A stretch of DNA of 12,527 nt, from assembly GCA_964384625.1 (NCBI GenBank), contig CAYLNH010000221.1, positions 1-12,527 of the forward strand, read 5' to 3'. Every line of letters starts with the position of its first letter. Position 1 is the stretch's first letter. Both the position numbers and the translations under genes were made by a program. Below are positions 1-6,425 of this stretch, in pieces. The notes under the pieces are model-generated. The model had not been told where the DNA came from. It saw only the letters and a program-made list of their open reading frames with translations, and ran no database searches. Origin of the DNA: CAYLNH01 sp964384625. Lineage in GTDB: Bacteria > Verrucomicrobiota > Lentisphaeria > JABSQK01.

Positions 1-149
1 TTCAGCCGCGTTGGAGCCCTGCATCACCGGCAGACGGGCGCGGTCGAGCACTTACAGCACATCCAGCCGAGATGCTGGTTAGCATTTGCACAATTGCCGG
101 TTTGACGGAATTAGTATCCGAGGCTGCAACCGCATACCCCAGGGGACCC
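1..149. other. Upstream region of ligA, no supported gene
   Basis: No reading frame here looks like the end of a recognisable protein. The frame in phase with ligA stays open from position 3, but its translation does not resemble LigA. A short stem (CCAGC 63-67, GCTGG 74-78, six-base loop) has no T-run after it, so it is at most a weak terminator for something further upstream. A TTGACG at about 101-106 could be a -35 box, but no good -10 box lies 16-18 bases downstream. I see no firm promoter. Confidence 0.3.
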
Positions 150-2216
150 ATGGCAGACGCAGACACAACCGCACGGGTGGACGAGCTCCGCCGCACGATT
201 GAGCACCACAACTACCGGTACTACATCCTGGCGGACCCGGAGATCAGTGATCGCGAGTACGACCGCCTCTACGCCGAACTCCGTGAACTCGAGGAGAGGT
301 TCCCCGAATTGCAGACGGCGGACTCGCCGACGCAGAAAGTGGGGGGGCTGGCGATCTCGCAGTTTGACCAGGCGGCGCATGCCGTGCCGATGCTCAGTCT
401 GGACAACACGTACTCCGCCGATGAACTGCGGTCCTTCCATGACCGGGTTGTGCGCTTGCTGAAAACCAGCGACGTGGAGTATTTCGTTGAACCGAAGATC
501 GACGGCGTCTCGATCTCGATTCGCTACGAAGACGGCCGCCTGGCCCGGGCCTTGACCCGCGGCAACGGCGAGGTCGGCGATGATGTGACGCATAATGTGA
601 AGACGATCAGGAGCGTGCCCCTGCGGCTGCATGCCGAAGAGCCGCCGGCAGTCTGGGAAGCCCGCGGCGAGGTGTTCATCGGCAAGGAGGGCTTTGCCGC
701 GATGAACCGGAAGCGCGAAGCCGCCGGCGAATCCCTGTTTGCCAATGCCCGCAACGCCTGCGCCGGTTCGTTGAAGCAACTGGACAGCGCCGTTGTGGCT
801 GAACGCCCCCTGGATATTTTCTTCTACGCGCTCGGCGACGTGGACGGCATCGAGGTGGCGACGCACCGGGACATGGTTGCGACGCTGCGCCAGCTGGGGT
901 TGCGCGTCTGTGATTTTCTCCGCCCGTGCAAGGGCATCGAGGAGGTCCTGGCGGCGATCGGCGATCTCGAGCAGCAGCGGCCGACCATGCCGTACGACAT
1001 CGACGGCGCGGTGATCAAGGTCAATCGCTTTGACCTGCGGGACCAACTCGGGTTTACGGCGAAAGCGCCGCGTTGGGCCATCGCCTACAAGTACGAAGCG
1101 GAGAAGGCGATCACGCTGCTCAAAGAAGTGACGATTCAGGTGGGGCGTACCGGCGTCTTGACTCCCGTGGCGGAACTCGAGCCCGTGCTGCTTTCCGGCA
1201 GTACCGTCAGCCGGGCGACGCTGCACAATTTCGACGAGGTCGAACGCAAGGACATTCGGGTCGGCGACCGGGTCGAGATCGAGAAGGCCGGCGAGATCAT
1301 CCCGGCGGTTCTCCGGCCGATGGTCGAGCAGCGCAACGGCAGGGAACAGGTCATTGCCCGGCCGGAACGCTGTCCGGCCTGTGACGGCCCGGTGGTGTCG
1401 CGAGCTGACGAAGTTGCACTCCGCTGCGACAATCTGCAATGTCCCGCGCAGGTGACGAACCGGCTCATCCATTTCGCCGGCCGCGGCGCCATGGACATCG
1501 ACAGTCTGGGAGAATCGAATATCGAGCTGTTGATCAAGCACGGCTATGTCACGACGCCGGCGGATCTGTATGAGCTGACCGACGAAGACCGGCAGCGGCT
1601 CAGCGGGCTGAAGGGCCTGGGTCAAGGCATTGTCAAGAACATCCAGGCCGGCATTGACGCGAGCAAAGCGAACCCGCCCTGGCGGCTGATCCACGGCCTC
1701 GGCATCCGGCATGTCGGGCAGCGTACGGCACAGCGGTTGCTGGCGCACTTCAAAAGCATTGACGCCCTGGCGGCAGCCTCGATTGTGGACCTGGAACAGG
1801 TTGAGGATGTCGGGCCGGTGGCGGCCAAGGAGATCCTGGCGTTCTTCGCCGACGGCGGCAACCGTGACCAGTTGGAGCGACTGCGACGGGCCGGCGTGTG
1901 TTTCGCGGCGGAGCAGGAGGAGATCAAGGATTGCCCGCTCACCGGCAAGACCTGTGTGCTTACCGGGTCGTTGTCGCAGCTGACGCGGGACCAGGCCAGG
2001 GAACTCCTGCTCAGCGTCGGCGCCAGGCCCGCCGGCAGTGTCAGCCGGAAGACGGATTTCCTGATTGCCGGCGAGAACGCCGGCAGCAAGCTGACCAAAG
2101 CCCAGGACCTCGGCGTGACGGTCCTCAGCGAAGCCGAGTTCATCGCCATGGTCGAAGGCGGGGAGCCCGCTGCCTCGCCGGAACAACCAGACTTCGGTCC
2201 GTTATTCAATGTCTGA
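150..2216 (+). CDS. ligA: NAD-dependent DNA ligase LigA
   Basis: This enzyme seals nicks in duplex DNA using NAD+, in replication (Okazaki fragment joining) and repair, in the cytoplasm. The 688-residue product has the usual LigA length and domain order. There is an N-terminal Ia domain (HNYRYY and DREYDRL, about 20-40), then the adenylation domain with catalytic Lys116 in EPKIDG. The OB fold follows, then a four-cysteine zinc finger (C408, C411, C426, C431), helix-hairpin-helix repeats (about 485-570) and a C-terminal BRCT domain (about 590-671). I chose the ATG at 150 because AGGGGA (141-146) lies just before it and the protein then starts where LigA normally does. An in-frame ATG at 72 would add 26 unrelated residues. 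The stop codon overlaps the next gene by 8 bases, so the two are probably co-transcribed. All key motifs are intact. Confidence 0.97.
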   Translation: MADADTTARVDELRRTIEHHNYRYYILADPEISDREYDRLYAELRELEERFPELQTADSPTQKVGGLAISQFDQAAHAVPMLSLDNTYSADELRSFHDRVVRLLKTSDVEYFVEPKIDGVSISIRYEDGRLARALTRGNGEVGDDVTHNVKTIRSVPLRLHAEEPPAVWEARGEVFIGKEGFAAMNRKREAAGESLFANARNACAGSLKQLDSAVVAERPLDIFFYALGDVDGIEVATHRDMVATLRQLGLRVCDFLRPCKGIEEVLAAIGDLEQQRPTMPYDIDGAVIKVNRFDLRDQLGFTAKAPRWAIAYKYEAEKAITLLKEVTIQVGRTGVLTPVAELEPVLLSGSTVSRATLHNFDEVERKDIRVGDRVEIEKAGEIIPAVLRPMVEQRNGREQVIARPERCPACDGPVVSRADEVALRCDNLQCPAQVTNRLIHFAGRGAMDIDSLGESNIELLIKHGYVTTPADLYELTDEDRQRLSGLKGLGQGIVKNIQAGIDASKANPPWRLIHGLGIRHVGQRTAQRLLAHFKSIDALAAASIVDLEQVEDVGPVAAKEILAFFADGGNRDQLERLRRAGVCFAAEQEEIKDCPLTGKTCVLTGSLSQLTRDQARELLLSVGARPAGSVSRKTDFLIAGENAGSKLTKAQDLGVTVLSEAEFIAMVEGGEPAASPEQPDFGPLFNV

Positions 2217-3879
2217 CACGCGAAAAACCGGCATCCTCCTGTTTGTCTTCTTCTTCTGTGTCTACCTGTTGACGGCGTCGATCGAGACGCCGTTCACCGG
2301 CGACAGCCTGCACATGATGGCCGATGCCAAGCATATCCTGCAGTCTGGTTTTGTCAGAGAAAGTGAAACGGGCGAACCGTTGCTGTCGAAGTACGGTGTC
2401 GGGCAGCCGTTGTTGAATTTGCCGGTTGTGCCGTTGTTCCGGCGCGCTGAGGAGGCGACCCACCGGCGCGCACGACTGTGGTGGTCGTTGCCGGTGTCGT
2501 TGTTGCCGGCCCTGATCGGCGCCGGGATCTGTGTCTTGGTCTACGCCGGCGCCTTACGATTGGAACTGAGCCGACATACGGCCGTTGCCGTCGCCGGGTT
2601 ATGCGGACTGACGACAATGGTCTGGCCGTACACGCAGACGCTGTTTGCCGATGCCGCGTTGGGGTTGTTCTGGCTGGCGGCGTTCTATGCCCTCTTGTGT
2701 TTTCGTGATACAAGGGGCTGGTGGTGGGCGGCGGCGGCGGGTGCCGCGGCCGGCTATGCCGTGCTGGTCAAGGTCACCGCTGCCCCTGTAGCACTGCTTT
2801 TTGCCGCGTACCTGTTGTACCTGTGTCGCCGTGAAACGAAGCGCCGCCGATTTCACTGCGGGCTGGCGTTTGCGTTGCCGATGGTGTTGGTCTTGCTGGT
2901 GCTGCTGTGGTACAATCACCTGCGGTTCGGCACCATCATGACCAGCGGCTACGGGCTTGCCGGCGAGCATATGGTGCGGGGGTTCGGTCGGCGCGATTCG
3001 GAGTTCGGATTCAATACGCCGTTGTTTACCGGACTGCACGGGCTGCTGTTGAGCCCGGGCAAAGGTTTTCTGTGGTACAACCCGATCCTGGTTCTGGCGA
3101 TTCCGGGGATGTGTGCCTTTCGTCGCCGGCGGCCGGCGGCCATGTGGTTGAGCCTTTCGATCTTTGCCGTGACGCTGCTGATCCATGCCAAATGGTGGGC
3201 CTGGCACGGCGACTGGTCGTGGGGGCCGCGGTTCCTGCTGGGGGCCGTGCCGTTTCTGGCGATCAGCTGCGGCTACGCCATCGACTCCTTTTTCAGTCGA
3301 ACGTGGAGGCGCCGTTGGCAGCGGCAGGCGGCGGGCCTGGCTGGCGCCGTTCTAATTGCCGGCAGTGTCGGCGTGCAGCTGTTGGGATTGGCCGTGCCGT
3401 ACCCGAATCATATTCAGATCGTCCTGCATTCCCGGGTGTTGCCGCGGCTGGCTTATGACCGGGACGATTGGCCGATCCGCAATGATACCGTCCACGGCCA
3501 TTTTATACCGGATTTCAGCCCGCTGGCCGGACACTGGTGGATGATTCGCTGTACGTTGGCGCGCGATTCCGCCGGGGCCGATGAACTGCGGCAGTCACCG
3601 CCGTGGGCGGGCCTCAACCCGCAGTGGGTGCCGAAGCTGGCAGAACCGGATCGCTGGTTCCATTGGAATGTCTGGTGGGCGTTCTTCTGGCAGAACCGAG
3701 AAGCATTTGCCATCAATTTCGGCGTTGTGATTGCCGTCCTTATCGCCTTGCTCGCCGGCGCCGCCGGCGCCGCCGGCGGCATCTTGCGCCAATGCCGCAA
3801 ATGTGCTACCGTAGACGCGGCGGGGCCGCCCCCGACGGAGTTGGAAGCACAGTCCCTGGAGAACGACGATGACGCATGA
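2209..3879 (+). CDS. Polytopic membrane protein, GT-C (GT39-like) glycosyltransferase
   Basis: The 556-residue protein has about 10-12 hydrophobic segments, starting with one at 8-24. It probably transfers sugars from a polyprenyl-phosphate donor on the outer face of the inner membrane. The first extracytoplasmic loop holds an acidic site (TGD at 30-32, then MADAKH), where GT-C enzymes keep their catalytic acid. Other recognisable stretches are YNHLRFG (235-241), LLLSPGKGFLWYNP (279-292) and HGDWSWGPRFLL (333-344). I associate this pattern with bacterial GT39/ArnT-like proteins, but donor and acceptor cannot be read from it. The start overlaps ligA by 8 bases and has no visible Shine-Dalgarno, so translation probably depends on coupling. 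The end overlaps the cyclase gene by 11 bases. The C-terminal cytoplasmic tail is short and acidic. A non-catalytic membrane protein is possible. Confidence 0.72.
   Translation: MSDTRKTGILLFVFFFCVYLLTASIETPFTGDSLHMMADAKHILQSGFVRESETGEPLLSKYGVGQPLLNLPVVPLFRRAEEATHRRARLWWSLPVSLLPALIGAGICVLVYAGALRLELSRHTAVAVAGLCGLTTMVWPYTQTLFADAALGLFWLAAFYALLCFRDTRGWWWAAAAGAAAGYAVLVKVTAAPVALLFAAYLLYLCRRETKRRRFHCGLAFALPMVLVLLVLLWYNHLRFGTIMTSGYGLAGEHMVRGFGRRDSEFGFNTPLFTGLHGLLLSPGKGFLWYNPILVLAIPGMCAFRRRRPAAMWLSLSIFAVTLLIHAKWWAWHGDWSWGPRFLLGAVPFLAISCGYAIDSFFSRTWRRRWQRQAAGLAGAVLIAGSVGVQLLGLAVPYPNHIQIVLHSRVLPRLAYDRDDWPIRNDTVHGHFIPDFSPLAGHWWMIRCTLARDSAGADELRQSPPWAGLNPQWVPKLAEPDRWFHWNVWWAFFWQNREAFAINFGVVIAVLIALLAGAAGAAGGILRQCRKCATVDAAGPPPTELEAQSLENDDDA
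3754..3780 (+). repeat. Three tandem 9-bp units inside the GT-C gene
   Basis: GCCGGCGCC occurs at 3754-3762 and 3763-3771, and GCCGGCGGC at 3772-3780. The repeat is in frame and encodes an Ala/Gly-rich run (AGAAGAAGG) in the last membrane segment of the GT-C-like protein. Unit gain or loss would keep the frame. Confidence 0.8.
3858..3861 (+). promoter_or_regulatory. Ribosome binding site of the diadenylate cyclase gene
   Basis: GGAG lies seven bases before the ATG at 3869, within the end of the preceding GT-C gene. It supports this start even though the gene overlaps its upstream neighbour. Confidence 0.7.
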
Positions 3880-4462
3880 GGTCTATGACAGTCTGAAGGG
3901 CATCTGTTCGGACAAGCGCGAGGTCGATCTGCGGACGTTGCAGGCGGTCCTGGTGCTGGCCATCGAAATCGCCCGCGAAGGCCGCGAAGGCCGCAAGATC
4001 GGGACCATGTTTGTGGTCGGCGATTCCGAGGAGGTCCTGAAAGAGTCGCGTTGCCTGATCCTCGATCCGCTGGCGAGACATCCCGTGGAGGCACGTCATG
4101 TCGAGGATTCCAATCTGCGCGAAACGATCAAGGAACTGGCGCAACTGGACGGTGCGTTCGTGGTGTCCGACTCGGGCTGCTTCCTGTCGGCCTGCCGCTA
4201 CATCAATGCCTATGCCGTTGACGGCAGGGTCCCCCTGGGCCTCGGGACACGGCACATGGCCGCGGCGTCGATTACGCGCGAGACCAACGCGGTTGCCGTT
4301 GTCGTCTCCGAAAGCTCAGTGGTCCGGGTTTTCGACGACGGCGAAATCGTCGGCGAGGTGATTCCGGAGCTCTGGCTGTTCCGCAACTTCAGCCTGCACC
4401 TGACGGGTGATTACGACACGCACCGCGATGAGAACGTGACCATCATCAGCAAGAAAGGCTGA
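3869..4462 (+). CDS. Freestanding soluble diadenylate cyclase (DisA_N domain), makes c-di-AMP
   Basis: The 197-residue protein is almost entirely one DisA_N domain, which condenses two ATP into the second messenger c-di-AMP. Visible family motifs are GTMFVVGDSEEVL (45-57), LDGAFVVSDSG with the DGA motif at 94-96, GLGTRHMAAASIT with the ATP-binding RH at 128-129, and VAVVVSESS (142-150). The third residue of the usual RHR motif is Met (RHM, 128-130). There are no transmembrane helices as in CdaA and no helix-hairpin-helix DNA-binding part as in DisA. It is therefore a soluble single-domain cyclase, more like archaeal DacZ proteins. It is the last gene of the ligA unit, with GGAG seven bases before its ATG and an 11-base overlap with the GT-C gene. 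I gave no symbol because the subclass is uncertain. Without an assay, loss of activity through RHM cannot be excluded. Confidence 0.88.
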   Translation: MTHEVYDSLKGICSDKREVDLRTLQAVLVLAIEIAREGREGRKIGTMFVVGDSEEVLKESRCLILDPLARHPVEARHVEDSNLRETIKELAQLDGAFVVSDSGCFLSACRYINAYAVDGRVPLGLGTRHMAAASITRETNAVAVVVSESSVVRVFDDGEIVGEVIPELWLFRNFSLHLTGDYDTHRDENVTIISKKG

Positions 4463-4929
4463 AGTGCGCGCCTTGGGTTGCGGGGCAGCCGGACACTGTC
4501 TGGAGCAGCTTCTGCCGTCAGCGAGGACTCGTCGGAAGATGCTTCGCGCCGGGGGAAGATGCTGCGAGGGGGAAGAAAGGACAAATGGGCTGTTCTGCAA
4601 CCGCTTAAGTCTGGGGAGTCAGGGGGCGCCTCTATGGATGACCCCGATTTTCCGCCACGGATTGCCCGGGGTTCGCGGCTCGCGGCAGGCGGTGGAATAG
4701 GCGTGTGCTGCAGCACATGACCATTTCGCCAACGCCCCCCAAGCCCGAAAACGGGCAACTCGGAGAGCGGGTCCAAGCATCCGGCCAAGGCGGGACCCCG
4801 CAAAGCGGGGCAAGCACGAAATGTATCCCGCCAAGGCGGGACACGATGCTCGCATCGCTTGTTCGACGGCGCCTTGCCGGACCGGCGCTTGGCCGCCGTC
4901 CCTGGCTGGAAAACTTACGCCGAGCCCAT
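4463..4929. other. Convergent intergenic region, no gene, many stem-loops
   Basis: This 467-base stretch separates the ends of two converging genes, and I find no credible coding sequence in it. It holds GGAAGATGCT twice with a 20-base period (4534-4543, 4554-4563) and a third partial copy (GGAAGA, 4571-4576). It also has a perfect 14-bp palindrome, TGTGCTGCAGCACA (4704-4717), and the stem-loop cluster listed separately. No T-run follows any of the hairpins. The region may give factor-dependent or bidirectional transcript ends, or be a decayed interspersed repeat. Confidence 0.6.
4743..4857. repeat. Cluster of five perfect or near-perfect stem-loops
   Basis: In order, the hairpins are GCCCG-AAAA-CGGGC (4743-4756), TCCGGCC-AA-GGCGGGA (4780-4795, one mismatch), CCCCGC-AAA-GCGGGG (4796-4810), TCCCGCC-AA-GGCGGGA (4826-4841, perfect) and CGATGC-TC-GCATCG (4844-4857, perfect). 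The second and fourth are copies of one motif differing by one base. The arrangement resembles REP-type extragenic palindromes. It lies between convergent genes, where such repeats often sit. No transposase gene is nearby. Confidence 0.6.
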
Positions 4930-6300
4930 CTAGAAGGCCGACAGGTTCATGACCTCATCGGTGAAACGGATGCCGCGGCGGATACGGTGGACGGTGGCTT
5001 TGTGTTTTGCCAGGACCGCGGGGGATGCGGCGTTCACGGCCAGTACCAGCAGGCCTTTCTGCAGGGGGCAGACCAGGTATTCGTGGTAGTCGTCGTCGCC
5101 GAGGCGATACTCGGCGCGCCAGGCCGGGGCGTCCTTCCACTGGATGTGGGTGATGCTTCCCGGGGCGCCGCCGGCTGTGTCCGGCAGGATGCTCGGGATA
5201 TCCGGGATGCCCAATTCCTCGAAGCGCAGCTCGATCTCGACCTCGTTGTTCTTGCCGAGTGTCAGCCGTTGCCGCGGGAAACGGCCCTGCCACTGGAGCC
5301 CCTCGGGCAGGGCGGAGGCGTAGCCGGCGGGGATCTCGCCGCCGAGCAGGAACGGGAGACCGGCCGCGGTCGTGCCCTGGCGCCGGGCAATGCGGGCCGG
5401 CGTAATGCCGGGCCGCGGCGTGCAGACCACGTGTTGCGGGCCGACCAGTGCCTTGGCGGCGCCCGGCACGGTCCACAGCAGTTTGACGACCGCGCCGCCG
5501 GCGTTTTCATACCACTCCAGCCGGAGTTTGTACTTCGTCTTCGCCTTGAGCTCGATGGTGCCGGTGTCCTCGGTCGGGCCGTGATCCGTCCAGTTGTTGA
5601 TCACGAGCTGGTCGTCGAGCCACAGGCGGATGCCGTCGTCGGTGATTGTGTGGAAGCTGTACTCGCCGTCCCTGGGGGCGGTCAGCACGCCGTGCCAGCG
5701 GGCGGAGAACCGATCCGCCGGGATCGCGGTTGTGGCGGCGTTGCTGCCCCAGTCGAAGTCGAGTTGCGGGTCCACCCGGGAGAGGGCCCGCTGCTTCAGG
5801 TCGACGCCGATGAAGTAATCGCCGGCCAGCCCGGGCGCGGTGAAGCGGACGGCGCGGGCGACCTTGAGCATGGCCCCGCGATTTGCCTGGAAGGCTTGCC
5901 GGCTGCCGCGGAACGACAGCACCAGGTAGGCCCCGGCGGTCCGCGTTGCCAACAGTCGGACCTGGCTGCCCTGCTTCGACAGCGCCTCGATCTTCCAGGC
6001 CGAGATCCCGTTCCAGAAAACTTTTCGGACCCGGGGATCAGCGACATCGGCGGGCAGCAGTTGCCGCAGGGCGCCCGGCTTTGCCGGGCATTCCTGCAGG
6101 CGTGTTGCAACCGCATTGCCGCCGGCGCCGAGAGTGAGTTTCCGGCTGCTGTCCCATTGCAGCGGCGCGGGCAGCTCGGCGGTGTAAGCGAGTGGCGTGA
6201 TCTGCTGCTTGCCGAACGGCGGCAGCCGCAGCGTGTCCCCGCCAAACGCCGCCCCGGCGGCCAGCGCCAAAAGAGCCAATGTGATTATCCGTGCCATCAT
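4930..6300 (-). CDS. Secreted PA14-domain protein with duplicated flanking domain
   Basis: The 456-residue protein starts with a signal peptide: MMARII, a hydrophobic run of Leu/Ala to about residue 18, then AFGGD as likely cleavage region. A PA14 domain spans about 158-290. It begins GLAGDYFIG and contains FSARWHGVLTAP, GEYSFHTITDDGIRLWLDD and LRLEWYENAGGAVVKLLW. PA14 folds usually bind carbohydrate or mediate contact outside the cytoplasm. It is flanked by two regions that resemble each other, 43-154 and 331-447, which I do not recognise. The start is uncertain: adjacent ATGs at 6300 and 6297 follow GGGG (6304-6307), with a better gap for 6297. Upstream in-frame ATGs at 6324, 6354 and 6417 would spoil the signal peptide. 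The gene stands alone, divergent from the flippase gene. Substrate and role are unknown. Confidence 0.82.
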   Translation of the reverse strand: MMARIITLALLALAAGAAFGGDTLRLPPFGKQQITPLAYTAELPAPLQWDSSRKLTLGAGGNAVATRLQECPAKPGALRQLLPADVADPRVRKVFWNGISAWKIEALSKQGSQVRLLATRTAGAYLVLSFRGSRQAFQANRGAMLKVARAVRFTAPGLAGDYFIGVDLKQRALSRVDPQLDFDWGSNAATTAIPADRFSARWHGVLTAPRDGEYSFHTITDDGIRLWLDDQLVINNWTDHGPTEDTGTIELKAKTKYKLRLEWYENAGGAVVKLLWTVPGAAKALVGPQHVVCTPRPGITPARIARRQGTTAAGLPFLLGGEIPAGYASALPEGLQWQGRFPRQRLTLGKNNEVEIELRFEELGIPDIPSILPDTAGGAPGSITHIQWKDAPAWRAEYRLGDDDYHEYLVCPLQKGLLVLAVNAASPAVLAKHKATVHRIRRGIRFTDEVMNLSAF

Positions 6301-6378
6301 GTACCCCATTGTTGCTATGTCCATTATGACAAACGGCAATCTAGATTGTTTCATGCGGAAAGGAAAGAGCTTCTCGCA

Positions 6379-6407
6379 TTGACCGTTCCGGTTGGCGGTG
6401 TCATGAT
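6379..6407 (+). promoter_or_regulatory. Candidate sigma-70-type promoter of the flippase gene
   Basis: TTGACC (6379-6384) matches the -35 consensus at five of six bases. It is separated by exactly 17 bases from CATGAT (6402-6407), which matches the -10 consensus at four of six. Transcription would begin near 6413-6415, leaving almost no leader before the ATGs at 6420 and 6426. That agrees with the absence of a Shine-Dalgarno sequence. Confidence 0.35.
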
Positions 6408-6422
6408 AGAACGGCAATCATG
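6402..6422. promoter_or_regulatory. Inverted repeat CATGAT-N9-ATCATG, possible operator
   Basis: CATGAT (6402-6407) and ATCATG (6417-6422) are perfect inverted copies nine bases apart. The left half coincides with the proposed -10 box and the right half with the first ATG. The middle holds one copy of the GAACGGCAAT repeat. A dimeric repressor bound here would block the promoter. Confidence 0.3.
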
Positions 6423-6425
6423 TTG

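Noticed and set aside
72..149. N-terminal extension of LigA from the ATG at 72
   Set aside because: The extra 26 residues do not resemble LigA, and the ATG at 150 has a Shine-Dalgarno sequence and gives the usual length.
111..2186. 691-residue minus-strand open frame opposite ligA
   Set aside because: It is the antisense shadow of a clear DNA ligase in GC-rich DNA, with low-complexity Arg/Pro/Ala composition and no recognisable domain.
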